A stretch of DNA of 64,000 bases from Anthracocystis setariae (GCA_928724745.1 CAKMXJ010000007.1:682001-746000); one strand, 5' to 3'. Positions 32,750 to 42,209 are shown, numbered from the stretch's first letter. A program made the numbers and translations. Notes: generated by a model from the letters alone, not told the origin.

Positions 32750-32756
32750 TATAAAG
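32750..32756 (+). promoter_or_regulatory. TATA box of six-Cys gene 1
   Basis: TATAAAG, 106 bases before the ATG at 32856; sets a short leader with no room for an upstream coding exon. Confidence 0.65.
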
Positions 32757-32855
32757 GAGCCCCTGAGCAAATCATTCATCGATCTACTCACCTCTTCTAT
32801 CTCACTCAACCACTCAACCCTTTCCTCCAATTTTCGTACCAATCTCAAGATCAAA

Positions 32856-33125
32856 ATGGGAGGACAAGCTTGCACCACCAACCAGACCGTTGCCCAATCT
32901 TGTCTGGGATCCTCCTACTCAACCTCGAGTAATGGCCCCTACGCGGGCCAGACCAACTATTGTGCCTCCGTGTCAAATTGCTTTGCCGCGAGCGCCTGCG
33001 CCGGCAGTGCCGACCTAGCTTGCAGTTTCTCCAGTGCCGCACTGCCTCAGTTCAAGATGCACAGCCCGCTTGGACTCCTGCTCGTCTTTACCGCTCTCTT
33101 GGCCGTCGTCAACGCCTCTCTTTAA
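32856..33125 (+). CDS. Six-cysteine tail-hydrophobic protein, member 1 (89 aa)
   Basis: Member of a five-gene tandem family that I do not recognise. Cysteines are at 6, 16, 36, 42, 48 and 56 (spacing 9-19-5-5-7). The N-terminus MGGQACTTNQTVAQSC has no signal peptide. Residues ~70-86 (SPLGLLLVFTALLAVV) form a hydrophobic C-terminal tail. It is the shortest in the Cys5-Cys6 loop and, like member 2, lacks the Ser/Ala/Thr-rich linker found in members 3-5. The ATG context is TCAAAATG. The gene lies 640 bases before the copia insertion. Function unknown. Confidence 0.75.
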   Translation: MGGQACTTNQTVAQSCLGSSYSTSSNGPYAGQTNYCASVSNCFAASACAGSADLACSFSSAALPQFKMHSPLGLLLVFTALLAVVNASL

Positions 33126-33767
33126 ACCAGGCCAGCACCCTCAAGAAGCCCCGGACAATCCCTTATCACACCTTGCCCAACAGCATCGCTGTTCGGTGAC
33201 TTGCATCCGACTCCCGATTATATCACGCAGAACGAGTCGACATGCTATCATGCTCAAGTCGCTCTGACAAACCAACGCGCTCCTGTACATAGCTTTGCGT
33301 AATGGTCAGCTCTGCCTCTCTGCTACAGTAATTCTTGGGTGACGTTGAAATATGCACGAGCAATAAGCGAAACCGATTGCGGACCCTTCCTGCGTTGAGC
33401 CAGGGCGCTGTCAATTTGGGTCATTTGTGAAATTGCATCGTTGCATCAAGACCTCTTCCATTTTCCAGACGGTTGACTCGGCCATCTCAACTGCCCTATG
33501 AGACGATTGACTGTACTCCCCTCTGCTCTCACGAAGCGGTCACTGAAGTTGGATGTGGCTCAGCTGACAGGTGAGCAAGCTAAAATCACCTCCAGAGTCG
33601 ATCCATAGAGTTGAGCAGTCGAGCTATCCTCTATTGAGGCATCAATGCGGCGTTGTCTCCGGGATACGGGAAAAACTCGACCTCTGAGACCTTTCATGGC
33701 GGAGTTCCGTGAAATTGCTTCTCCGCAATTATCCAAAAACCTTAAACCCCAATTCGGCGGCAATATA
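33126..33767. other. Intergenic region left of the copia element
   Basis: Unannotated 640 bases ending in the target duplication ATATA (33763-33767). No gene seen. Confidence 0.5.
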
Positions 33768-34093
33768 TAAAAGAATTAATTATCCTTTTTGTTCGGTGCA
33801 GTAGTCGAGTCGAAGTACTCGCACAATTGTCAAAAAGATGTGGCAACCTCGACGCAGTCTTGAGTATATTCGTGGATGAGGAGACTATTCTACAAGACAT
33901 GGAGACCTGGGTGGTCATTTATACTGTCGAGGCTACGCTATAGGGATACTTTTGGGAGTGAAAAACTAGAAGGAAAAACTTTCTCATGTGACGCAACCCA
34001 GAAACTGGAATTGCTTCACATGACGCGATTGAAAGTCCGGCCGACGCTATTGTCGACCGAGAAAGAAAAGTCGGCGTATTGATATTTCTAACA
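33768..34093 (-). repeat. Copia 3' LTR (element orientation)
   Basis: 326 bp. Read on the minus strand it starts TGTTAGAAATATC and ends CTTTTA, so the termini are TG...TA rather than the usual TG...CA. It follows the polypurine tract, AGGGGGAG on the minus strand at about 34094-34101. Confidence 0.95.
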
Positions 34094-34390
34094 CTCCCCC
34101 TCGACTTGAAGTCTCGGGGGCAGAACTTTCGATGAAGTGGAAGGAAAGATGATGGAATGAACTAGCTACCTACGAGATCGTCTGCGGGAAGGTCCGGGCC
34201 TGTACTCATCCTCGTCGTCATCGTCGTCGGAAAACAACTCGTCCTCCTCAGAACTTGCCTCGCTATCGAAAACGGGCTGGAGGGCGCTTGTGCTCCCCCT
34301 GCGAGATCGGTTCCCTTCGTCCGACTCTTCGACCCGTTCTGTGGCGACTGTGTTTCCGAATCCAGGGTCCGTGGCCGTGTTGGAAGAAGC

Positions 34391-35452
34391 TCAGACCAGG
34401 TTTTCGAGGTGATTGAGTGCATTTTGTAGGGCCCTTCGTTCCCTGTTCGAAGTAGGAGTAATGCCTTGAAGGAGGTCGATGACAGTCCTAGACTCGGCTG
34501 AGGCGACATTGCGGATCTCGGAGAGTTGCTGAATCTTGATGTTCTTCGTCTTCGTGATCACGTTGATATCGCGCTGCATTTTGGCCTTGGCTTTGTTGAC
34601 CTCCCTAGCGATCTTCCTTTTCAGTTGATCCTTGGCATACGCTTTCGAATTCTTGGAGTGATCGTTGGAGCAGCTACGTGAGGTGACTTGGCAGTTATCG
34701 CATTTCTCGCTACCGGCCTTGCGCGATGGGATGCACAGTACGACGTGGCCCTTGTTGTTGAGACGCTTGCACCGAGTGCAAGCCTTCCAAGATCTGGGCG
34801 GCCTCGTGTAGTGCTCGGCAGGGCGGCGGCCAATGGATCTCGTGTACGTTCCGTCTTCGTTTAGGATACGGCCCGATTGCCATTGTTGCCGGCCAGGGCT
34901 CGATTGCGTCTGTGAATAGAAGCCGGAAGGGGGAGGGGTTCTCAGTCTACGCTCGGGGGAAGGATTGGTCTCACCTCTGCTTCGCCGGGCAGCCCTATCT
35001 GCTTGCCTTCGCTCAGCTCTAGCAAGTGTTGCGCTGAGTTCTTCTAGTTCGCGAGATATAGCAGTTTCGTGAGCAGTGATCCTTTCCATTTCCCTCGCCG
35101 TTTCCTGCGCATTATCGCGGGGCCTTCTTGGTGCAACTTCCGTGGTTACACGAGTCGTTCCTACGACCTGCACCTCTTCGTCCTCTCCCTCCGCGTCCTG
35201 ATCATTGAGCACCACTTCCAAAACCTGATCTCCTCCTTCGATTAACTCGTGTGCGAGAGGTAGACCTGGTCCGGTCCCGATATCGTCTTGAGCAGGAGCA
35301 GGTTCGTTCCCGACTTCGCCGTGCGGACTGGGTTGACTGGCATAAGGAGGAGGAGGGGTCATGGTTTCGTTAGTCTGGCTCGTGGGCAGTGTCATGATTG
35401 ACGTCGTTCGTCTTGATCTATTCCTAGTCGTTCTTCTCTTTGTTCTCGCCAT
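34391..35452 (-). CDS. Extra ORF of the copia element with six-Cys zinc-cluster-like motif
   Basis: 353 residues, ATG at 35452, located between RNase H and the polypurine tract, where Ty1/copia elements normally carry nothing. The first ~200 residues are Arg/Pro/Glu-rich and disordered. A cysteine block then reads C-x2-C-x11-C-x10-C-x2-C-x6-C (CTRCKRL ... KCDNCQVTSRSC), like a fungal Zn2Cys6 cluster with a stretched first half. A basic helical C-terminus follows (LKRKIAREVNKAKAKMQRDI). It could bind nucleic acid, as a captured host domain or a displaced gag-like protein. Whether it is expressed is unknown. No known protein is recognised. Confidence 0.6.
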   Translation of the reverse strand: MARTKRRTTRNRSRRTTSIMTLPTSQTNETMTPPPPYASQPSPHGEVGNEPAPAQDDIGTGPGLPLAHELIEGGDQVLEVVLNDQDAEGEDEEVQVVGTTRVTTEVAPRRPRDNAQETAREMERITAHETAISRELEELSATLARAERRQADRAARRSRGETNPSPERRLRTPPPSGFYSQTQSSPGRQQWQSGRILNEDGTYTRSIGRRPAEHYTRPPRSWKACTRCKRLNNKGHVVLCIPSRKAGSEKCDNCQVTSRSCSNDHSKNSKAYAKDQLKRKIAREVNKAKAKMQRDINVITKTKNIKIQQLSEIRNVASAESRTVIDLLQGITPTSNRERRALQNALNHLENLV

Positions 35453-35825
35453 TTGAAATGGGGCTTTACTGAAACTTGAAGGGGGGGAAATTCTTGTCGT
35501 CCTCGAGAGGGGACTTTATATCTACAGTGTCGCTGTTGAAGACACTTCTGGTTCCGTCGACCTTGCCAGCAAAAAGTTAAAAAGGTGTGGCGAGGTCGAT
35601 CGTTATTTTGGGCAGTTTCTCAGTCACTGCGCAATCTTTGTTGAGGGAAAGTGTTGTTTCGTCGTTGGCTGGATGCCAAGATTACTGTGACACTCTTCAA
35701 CTGCTGTTCGGGGACCTTCGGGCGAACTCGCCAGCGCCGTTATCAAAAGGGTGGGTTCCTTTTGATATGGTGTTTTCTTTTCGTATTTAGTCGTCTTTCG
35801 GCCCCCGTTCGGTGCGGACGTGTGA

Positions 35826-38270
35826 CTACTCGGCGCCCGGGGGCGCGAGTAGGTTTGTCCCTTTTTCTCGTATTTCCTTTTTCACGAAATTATCCTTCCC
35901 TTTTTCTTCGGAGGGGTCAACTAGGTTAAGCAATTTCATTGCAGAACTTTGTTTGACGGCGCAGAAACTCTTCGTGAGGACGTCTGCTGGCTGGTCCTTC
36001 GTGTTGATGTACTTCACTTCTATTGCGCCAAGTGACTGTTGTTCGCGCACGAAATGGTAACTGATGTCCCAGTGTTTTGTGCGAGATGCGTCCTTCGGAT
36101 TTTCGACTATGCTTTTGGCGGCCTGGCTGTCCGTGAATAGCGGGGTGGGGACATCATGCTTGTAACCCATGTCTGACAAGAGCTGTCGTGCCCAACTAAT
36201 TTCCCTCGCAATGGAATGCATTGCCATGTACTCAGCATATGCTGTTGAGTCTGCCACACGCGTCTGTTTCTTAGATTTCCAAGCTACCGGTGTATTGAAT
36301 GCCATTAGGATGATGCCTGAGACGGAGCGTCTGTCCAAGATGTCTGTGGCCCAATCGGCGTCAGAAAATGCTTGAATCATGCTCCCCCTCATTTGGTGGC
36401 GCCGAAAGGTCAAGCAATAGTTTTCCGTGGTGGCAAGGTATCGGATGGTGCGCTCGGCATTCTTTAAGTTTCCAATGGTGGGTTTGTGTAGGGTTCGACT
36501 GAGATATTGCACTGCGAAAGTGATGTCCGGGCGCGTTCCTTGGCTGGCATATTGGAGTGATCCGACGATGGACCGATACCGCGCATGTTCGGGTAGGCTG
36601 AGTGCCGTCTCGAGATGGGTGAGCTTCTCTGATCCGATGACTAGAGGAGTTTTCTCACGCTTCCATTCCGCTGGCAGGAACTGATGCACTAAGTTTCGAA
36701 TGTAGTGCCGTTGACTAAGGGACAGTATACCGTCACGACGTTTGACTTCAATGCCAAGGATGTGTTTGACGGGACCTGAGTCTGTCATCTTGTACTTCTT
36801 GGATAGAATTTGCTTTGCTCCGTCTATGAGTGTCTGTGACTTTGAGCAGATGATCATGTCATCGACGTAGATTCCAATGAAGATTCGCTTGCTTTCATCC
36901 GCGGCGTTCTGGATGTACAGGCTGCTGTCCGTGTGGGTGCGACAATATCCGCTGTTGCGAAGTGTTTGGTCGATGTGTTCGAACCAGGTGCGACTTGCTT
37001 GTTTGAGTCCGTAGAGTGACTTCCTGAGTCGGCACACTTTTCCTTCGACAGGGACGGGACTTTCCATGTACACTTCCTCCTGTAATTCACCATTGAGGAA
37101 CGCGGTGACAACGTCCATTTGGTGTACTAGGAGATTGAATTGATTTGCCAGGGCGAGGATGATACGCAAGGTCTGAAATTTCATGACGGGGGCAAAAGTT
37201 TCCTCGTAGTCAATTCCTTCCTGTTGTGTGAAGCCTCGTGCGACAAGTCGCGCCTTGTATTTGTCAATGCTGCCGTCGGGATTCTTCTTGAGCTTGAATA
37301 CCCATTTGCAGCTGACGATGTTCTTGTTATGCGGAATGGGAACGAGCTCCCATGTCTTGTTTTCTTCGTGTGAGGCCAGTTCCTTGTTTACTGCCTCTTC
37401 CCATTTGGGCCAGTCGCTCCTGCGACGCGCTTGAGCTAGGGTTTTTGGTTCGATGTCTTCTATAGGACCTTGAGTGTGGTAGATGGGATAGTTCTCATAG
37501 GGAGTATTCGATTCATCGTCATCCGAGGGTCCGTCGTCCTCGTCGTTGACGAGATATTCGATGTTGAGTCGGTCGACCTCGACAGTAAAATTTTCACTTT
37601 TGTAGGGGAAGTCGTGTTCGTGAAATTTGACTTGTTTGGATGCTTGGTACACCATGTCGTCCAAGGTGACAATCCGGTATGCCTTTGTTCCCGGGGAAAC
37701 ACCCAAATAGATCGCCTTACGGCTTCGAGGTCCAAACTTGCGAGTTAGATGACTTGGAATTCTCACATACCCGAGGCACCCGAATGGCTTTAGGAGCGCA
37801 GTTGTGGGCACTTGGTTCAGGAAAAGTTCAATTGGTGTGTGGGAGGCTCCCATCCGAACTGGTATTCGGTTCTTGATGTAGGAGGCATGGAGGATAGCAT
37901 CCCCCCAGTACACGTAAGGCAATCCAGAGTTAATGAGCATGCACCTTACTATGGTAGCAAGCGATCTATTCATCCTCTCGGCAACACCATTCTGTTCGGG
38001 CTCGTATGGAGCCGTTCTTTCATGGATAATGCCAGATGATTTCAAGTACTCTTGGAATGTTCTTCCCGTGTATTCCCCTCCGTTGTCAGATCGAAAACGT
38101 TTGATCTTCTTTCCTGTTTGATTTTCGTAATATTCCTTGAAGACTATGAGGCAACGTAGCACCTCTGACTTCTTTGCCATCAGATATACACCCACAAAAC
38201 GGCTGTAATCGTCGATGAACGTGACAACGAATTTATCTCCACTGAAAGACGCGTGAGGCATTTTGCCCAT
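35826..38270 (-). CDS. Copia Pol, N-terminally truncated (integrase core, RT, RNase H)
   Basis: 814 residues from the ATG at 38270; the same frame is open upstream (EPLELIHSDV) into the primer-binding site. Integrase core residues are present: FIDDYSRF, RSDNGGEYT, and the Glu in YEPEQNGVAERMNRS. The HHCC zinc finger, protease and gag that should precede are missing. The GKR-like region is followed by reverse transcriptase (WVFKLKKNPDGSIDKYKARL, MDVVTAFLNGELQEEVYM, and YVDDMIIC carrying the catalytic YVDD) and RNase H (FSDADWA, KSKKQTRVADSTAYAEYMA, FTDSQAAKSI, HWDISYHFVRE). No stop or frameshift interrupts the surviving part. Domain order integrase-RT identifies Ty1/copia. Confidence 0.95.
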   Translation of the reverse strand: MGKMPHASFSGDKFVVTFIDDYSRFVGVYLMAKKSEVLRCLIVFKEYYENQTGKKIKRFRSDNGGEYTGRTFQEYLKSSGIIHERTAPYEPEQNGVAERMNRSLATIVRCMLINSGLPYVYWGDAILHASYIKNRIPVRMGASHTPIELFLNQVPTTALLKPFGCLGYVRIPSHLTRKFGPRSRKAIYLGVSPGTKAYRIVTLDDMVYQASKQVKFHEHDFPYKSENFTVEVDRLNIEYLVNDEDDGPSDDDESNTPYENYPIYHTQGPIEDIEPKTLAQARRRSDWPKWEEAVNKELASHEENKTWELVPIPHNKNIVSCKWVFKLKKNPDGSIDKYKARLVARGFTQQEGIDYEETFAPVMKFQTLRIILALANQFNLLVHQMDVVTAFLNGELQEEVYMESPVPVEGKVCRLRKSLYGLKQASRTWFEHIDQTLRNSGYCRTHTDSSLYIQNAADESKRIFIGIYVDDMIICSKSQTLIDGAKQILSKKYKMTDSGPVKHILGIEVKRRDGILSLSQRHYIRNLVHQFLPAEWKREKTPLVIGSEKLTHLETALSLPEHARYRSIVGSLQYASQGTRPDITFAVQYLSRTLHKPTIGNLKNAERTIRYLATTENYCLTFRRHQMRGSMIQAFSDADWATDILDRRSVSGIILMAFNTPVAWKSKKQTRVADSTAYAEYMAMHSIAREISWARQLLSDMGYKHDVPTPLFTDSQAAKSIVENPKDASRTKHWDISYHFVREQQSLGAIEVKYINTKDQPADVLTKSFCAVKQSSAMKLLNLVDPSEEKGKDNFVKKEIREKGTNLLAPPGAE

Positions 38271-38332
38271 AACGTCAGAGTGAATTAATTCGAGTGGCTC
38301 GGTGGTGGTATTCCATCCTTGCTTGTCACTTT

Positions 38333-38350
38333 CGTGTTGGGCTCATAACC
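38333..38350 (-). other. Primer-binding site for half tRNA-iMet
   Basis: Directly inside the 5' LTR the minus strand reads GGTTATGAGCCCAA. Its complement, TTGGGCTCATAACC, is the anticodon stem-loop of initiator methionine tRNA. This is the same internal-half-tRNA priming used by Drosophila copia and yeast Ty5. Confidence 0.85.
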
Positions 38351-38676
38351 TAAAAGAATTAATTATCCTTTTTGTTCGGTGCAGTAGTCGAGTCGAAGTA
38401 CTCGCACAATTGTCAAAAAGATGTGGCGACCTCGACGCAGTCTTGAGTATATTCGTGGATGAGGAGACTATTCTACAAGACATGGAGACCTGGGTGGTCA
38501 TTTATACTGTCGAGGCTACGCTATAGGGATACTTTTGGGAGTGAAAAACTAGAAGGAAAAACTTTCTCATGTGACGCAACCCAGAAACTGGAATTGCTTC
38601 ACATGACGCGATTGAAAGTCCGGCCGACGCTATTGTCGACCGAGAAAGAAAAGTCGGCGTATTGATATTTCTAACA
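38351..38676 (-). repeat. Copia 5' LTR (element orientation)
   Basis: 326 bp, one base different from the partner LTR; adjoins the target duplication at 38677-38681. Confidence 0.95.
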
Positions 38677-39116
38677 ATATACACCTCACCGAATGCTCTT
38701 GGCAAAAACAAATCTGCTTGGAATCTCGCAACCTCGCACACTGTCTCGACGGCTGTATACGCAGCCACCTTGTCAATGTGACAGGCAGTGATCCAGCCTG
38801 TCTGGTGCCATGTCGGCGATCAGTGAGCTTGAATGAACCGCGCCCTCGTCTGATGAAAAAAAATACCCTTAATTACCAAAGCAAGGCTGTACCGAAACTC
38901 CGCATTCGGCTCGATATGGGTTGGTTTTCTTGGCACCGCCGGTAGAGCGCGCCATGGCGGACTCGGTGAAGGCTTTACTAACCGAGAGGTTGAACCGGAT
39001 CGAGCGTGCCTATGAATGACGTTCCGCTCTCCTAATGAGCACTGGCGGGTTGCTCTGGATGAGCGAGACTCGGCCTTCGGTCATCTGGACTGGTCGACGT
39101 CGAACCTAACCTTGGA
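38677..39116. other. Intergenic region right of the copia element
   Basis: Starts with the second ATATA target copy; continues as the upstream region of six-Cys member 2. No gene seen. Confidence 0.5.
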
Positions 39117-39123
39117 TATAAAG
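39117..39123 (+). promoter_or_regulatory. TATA box of six-Cys gene 2
   Basis: TATAAAG, 102 bases before the ATG at 39219. Confidence 0.65.
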
Positions 39124-39218
39124 ACCAAGTCGAGGGTCGTGACGATCCTTTCGAAAGACAAGCCATCTGCTGTCCTTTCTCGCACCCAACACCATCTCGA
39201 ACAACCTCGAAGCTCAAA

Positions 39219-39476
39219 ATGTCTCAAGTTTGCTTTAGCAATCAGCAAGTTGCCAACGCGTGCCTTCCGTCTGGCTTCTCGACCAGCGGAGGACAATACT
39301 GCGCCGCGATTGACTGTTCCGCCGTCAATACTTGCTACCAAGCCAATGGCTCCAAAGGTTCCTTGGTCTGCAACTTCCAAGTCAGCGGATCGGGACCGAG
39401 CCTCAAAGCCAACAGCGCTGTTGGCCTCATGCTCATTGTATCGGCTCTCTTGGCTGTTGCCCATGTGGCTTCCTAG
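39219..39476 (+). CDS. Six-cysteine tail-hydrophobic protein, member 2 (85 aa)
   Basis: Cysteines at 5, 15, 28, 33, 39 and 51 (spacing 9-12-4-5-11). N-terminus MSQVCFSNQQVANACLPSGF, matching FTNQ...ANACLPQGY of member 3. The tail reads ANSAVGLMLIVSALLAVAHV: a small-residue NSA triplet followed by a hydrophobic run reaching almost to the end, as in GPI-attachment signals, yet there is no N-terminal signal peptide. First family gene to the right of the copia insertion. Function unknown. Confidence 0.78.
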   Translation: MSQVCFSNQQVANACLPSGFSTSGGQYCAAIDCSAVNTCYQANGSKGSLVCNFQVSGSGPSLKANSAVGLMLIVSALLAVAHVAS

Positions 39477-40428
39477 TCAATTACACTCAACTGTGCGCGA
39501 GCTTCCCTGATACAGCCATATCCTGCCACGAGCTTCTTTCGCGCAGTAGATGCGACGATCGCGCTCGAGCAAAGCTGGCAATCCTTTTCTCACAGAAGGC
39601 TCTTTCTGCGACAATTGCAGATGACAGCATTATAATTCAGTATTTGCAAGTAGGATCAGCCAACATGAAAGAAATATACCCAACCACTTAGTACAGTACA
39701 GAAGGTGATGTCGAATTGAAGAAGCATGCTTGGAAAACTCTGCTCTACTGTAATTCAAGGCGACTGCAGTGTGGGCAATCCTCATACAGTGATATCATGT
39801 GTGCCAAGTAAGTCGTCCAAGCTCCATCGTAACTTATGCCTTTGAAGTGAGCGGTTGTGCCGATGTGCCGCCAGAGTGTGCCACCAGAGTGCCAGTACCG
39901 ACTGAGCTGCGTAACGGTCTGAAATATTTTTGCAAGGACGCAGCCGGACCACGTGTACTGTATCTGTCTTCGGCTAGTCGCTCTCACGTGTAACGCACTT
40001 GACCTTTTCTGTGAATCCGAATCCGAACGTCTGTCAAATGCAGCGCGTGGGTCCGGATGCGGAGACGTCTTCCCAATCCTAAAGGCTTCACTTTGCCTGG
40101 GTGTTAGCCATTTTCGAGCAAGATGATGTGAGTCCTGATAAACGTCCTCCAGCTTACAGAGATGCAACCTACCTCCGGACTTGCTTCTTCCTTGATTTGT
40201 AGATTACATGGCTGGTTGTACAACTGAGACAACTTGGTCTTGGACGGTCGAGCACCCGGCCAAGACCAGTGCATACGGGGACATTGATGGATGCAAAGCG
40301 GTGCTGCGCGTCTTGGCATCTCCGGTGCACAGCCCGTCACCGAAATGACCGGAAGCTGAGGTTACGGTATAGCTGTACTTTCCTCTTCGTCATGCGTAAA
40401 TCTGGGCTGGAAAGAGATTACTGAGAAG
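39477..40428. other. Intergenic region between six-Cys genes 2 and 3
   Basis: About 0.95 kb. Contains one TACAGTAC motif near 39693. A minus-strand open frame (39745-40167) shows no family features. Confidence 0.5.
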
Positions 40429-40437
40429 GATAAAAGG
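40429..40437 (+). promoter_or_regulatory. TATA-like box of six-Cys gene 3
   Basis: GATAAAAGG, about 85 bases before the ATG at 40517. Confidence 0.55.
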
Positions 40438-40516
40438 ACTCGCCTTTTTCTCTCCTTCCCTGATACTTCACATCACCATCTCCAGCTAACTACCTTTTCT
40501 CCGTCCGAAAATCATC

Positions 40517-40933
40517 ATGTCGAGCCAACTTTGCTTCACCAATCAGCTTACTGCCAATGCCTGCTTGCCGCAAGGCTACACAGCAACCAACAATGGGCCC
40601 AATATTGGCGTAATCAACTACTGTGGCACCACAGATGACTGCGGGACCGCGTACGCCTGCCTTCAACAACAACAAAACAGAGGTAGTATGACTTGCAGCT
40701 ACATCAGTAACGCAGCAGCTGCAGGAATCTCTTCCGCTAGTGTCGGATCCGCCTCTGCGACCTCCTCCGCTAGTGTCGGATCCGCCTCTGCAACCTCTGC
40801 CGCAGTAGCGGCCGCTACACCTACCGCAACTCCTGCACCCAATTCTGCGGCGGCGATCAATGCCAGCGGTGCATTCACTGTAGCCGCTATCGTAGCAGCT
40901 GTCCTGGCCGTCGCTGATGCCGTTCATCACTGA
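40517..40933 (+). CDS. Six-cysteine tail-hydrophobic protein, member 3 (138 aa)
   Basis: Cysteines at 6, 16, 36, 42, 48 and 60 (spacing 9-19-5-5-11), ending in the family phrase MTCSYIS. A Ser/Ala/Thr-rich linker follows, with a perfect 11-residue repeat (SASVGSASATS twice, from a 33-bp duplication at 40733-40798). Then comes PNSAAAINASG and the tail FTVAAIVAAVLAVADAVHH. No signal peptide. The linker plus tail resembles GPI-anchored wall proteins, but an ER signal is missing. Members 4 and 5 share the tail almost exactly. Function unknown. Confidence 0.8.
   Translation: MSSQLCFTNQLTANACLPQGYTATNNGPNIGVINYCGTTDDCGTAYACLQQQQNRGSMTCSYISNAAAAGISSASVGSASATSSASVGSASATSAAVAAATPTATPAPNSAAAINASGAFTVAAIVAAVLAVADAVHH
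40733..40798 (+). repeat. 33-bp tandem duplication inside six-Cys gene 3
   Basis: Two near-identical copies of TCCGCTAGTGTCGGATCCGC... encoding SASVGSASATS twice. They differ at two bases near the 3' end, both silent. Confidence 0.9.
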
Positions 40934-41655
40934 ACGACACGGATGGCGTAAAGAGTCGAATCAAAGCCTCTACGGATCCGGCTCCCCGCCTCAAAGCTCC
41001 TTCTTCGCCTCGTATGTTCTGAAAACCATTCTGTAAATACAAATGGCCTGTTGTTTTCGTGCTAGGGCGTTCGCCAATTTCGTCAAACTGTGTTGTCAGC
41101 TTCCGCCTCCTGGCCCAGCGCGATTGCTCTTTCGACCAGATCACCAATACTGTGACAATCTTGGGCGCAACAGTGTCGAGATTGAATGGGTCGGAAAGTG
41201 AATGACTGAATTACTGTATTAAATGAGCAGCCAAGACAAATTGGTCTCTCGGGAGGGCATAGCCAGGAAAAATTAAGCAGCTCGAAGGGTTCAGTACACG
41301 CATGCAGCGGCATAGAATTATCCAAATCCGGCCGCAACGCGATGATATCGTCAACACGAGTCTGAACGGTGCGAATCAAAGCTATACGGTTGGGTGAAGC
41401 TCGATAGCTAGGTCAGGAGCTTGAAAAATGACAGCTTCGAAACAGGATAGATTCAGCTCGCACGTTCCGCCGACGATGCGGGATGGACGTCGCGGCATCG
41501 CCGCCGAAGAAGCACAGCGGCACGACAACTTTTCAGGAAGGCGGTGCTGCCACCTTTCCGGCACGGAGGGCAGGATTCCAGACCTATCGAATAATCTATG
41601 ATTTTGGTGAGTGCTGATGTAGTGATGCTCTTCGTAGAAGCAATCGCTATGTGGC
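40934..41655. other. Intergenic region between six-Cys genes 3 and 4
   Basis: About 0.7 kb, no gene seen. Confidence 0.5.
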
Positions 41656-41662
41656 TATAAAT
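41656..41662 (+). promoter_or_regulatory. TATA box of six-Cys gene 4
   Basis: TATAAAT, 125 bases before the ATG at 41781. Confidence 0.65.
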
Positions 41663-41780
41663 GGGCTCATCCGCCGGGCCACCTCCATCCAAAGCTCCTT
41701 CTACAAACCCAAATCTTTATCCTAAAGGCGCCCTAACCTTCTACACCGAACTATTCACCACAGAGTACTGAAAACTTATC

Positions 41781-42209
41781 ATGGCACACCAAGGTTGCTT
41801 CACCGATGCGAGTATTGCTTCGGTCTGCACGAGCTTGCCTTACACCCAGGCGGGGATGAACAAAGTGTCTAATGGCGGTTCGCTCATGTACTGTTCATTA
41901 TACGACAACTGCGACATTCCTCAGAATTGCTTGAACGATCAGTCCGCCAAGCTAGGAGTGAATTCCGCCGTTGTGACCTGCACGGATATCAGCGACGCAA
42001 GTGCTGCGAGCATCTTTTTCAGCGATGGAACCGCTACGGTATCACCTTCTGCTGCAAGCGCGACTTCGACAGGCTCTGGTGTCAATGTGGGAACCATCAC
42101 CGTTTCCAACAAGTCTACCCCGAACTCTGCCAGCTTTGTTCGCAGCAGTCCTATCACCATTGCGGCCATCGTTGCGGCTGTGCTGGCCGTCAGCGATGCC
42201 CTTAGGTAG
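41781..42209 (+). CDS. Six-cysteine tail-hydrophobic protein, member 4 (142 aa)
   Basis: Cysteines at 6, 16, 38, 44, 50 and 67 (spacing 9-21-5-5-16), the longest loops of the family. N-terminus MAHQGCFTDASIASVC, no signal peptide. The linker is Ser/Thr/Ala-rich; PNSASF precedes the tail SPITIAAIVAAVLAVSDALR. Most similar to member 5 (SIASxC, SSPxTIAAIVAAVLAVxDA). Function unknown. Confidence 0.8.
   Translation: MAHQGCFTDASIASVCTSLPYTQAGMNKVSNGGSLMYCSLYDNCDIPQNCLNDQSAKLGVNSAVVTCTDISDASAASIFFSDGTATVSPSAASATSTGSGVNVGTITVSNKSTPNSASFVRSSPITIAAIVAAVLAVSDALR

Larger units (their letters stand above)
33768..38676 (-). mobile_element. Ty1/copia LTR retrotransposon, internally deleted
   Basis: A 4909-bp element in minus orientation, flanked by a 5-bp target duplication ATATA (33763-33767 and 38677-38681). 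Two 326-bp LTRs differ at one position (A versus G, in TGGCAACC/TGGCGACC). In element orientation the order is: 5' LTR, primer-binding site, truncated integrase, reverse transcriptase, RNase H, an extra ORF, polypurine tract AGGGGGAG, 3' LTR. Gag, protease and the integrase zinc finger are absent, so it could move only with help from a complete relative. The near-identical LTRs indicate recent insertion. It splits the six-cysteine gene array. Confidence 0.95.

Noticed and set aside
39745..40167. 140-codon minus frame between six-Cys genes 2 and 3
   Set aside because: Checked as a possible decayed family member; cysteine spacing and tail are absent.
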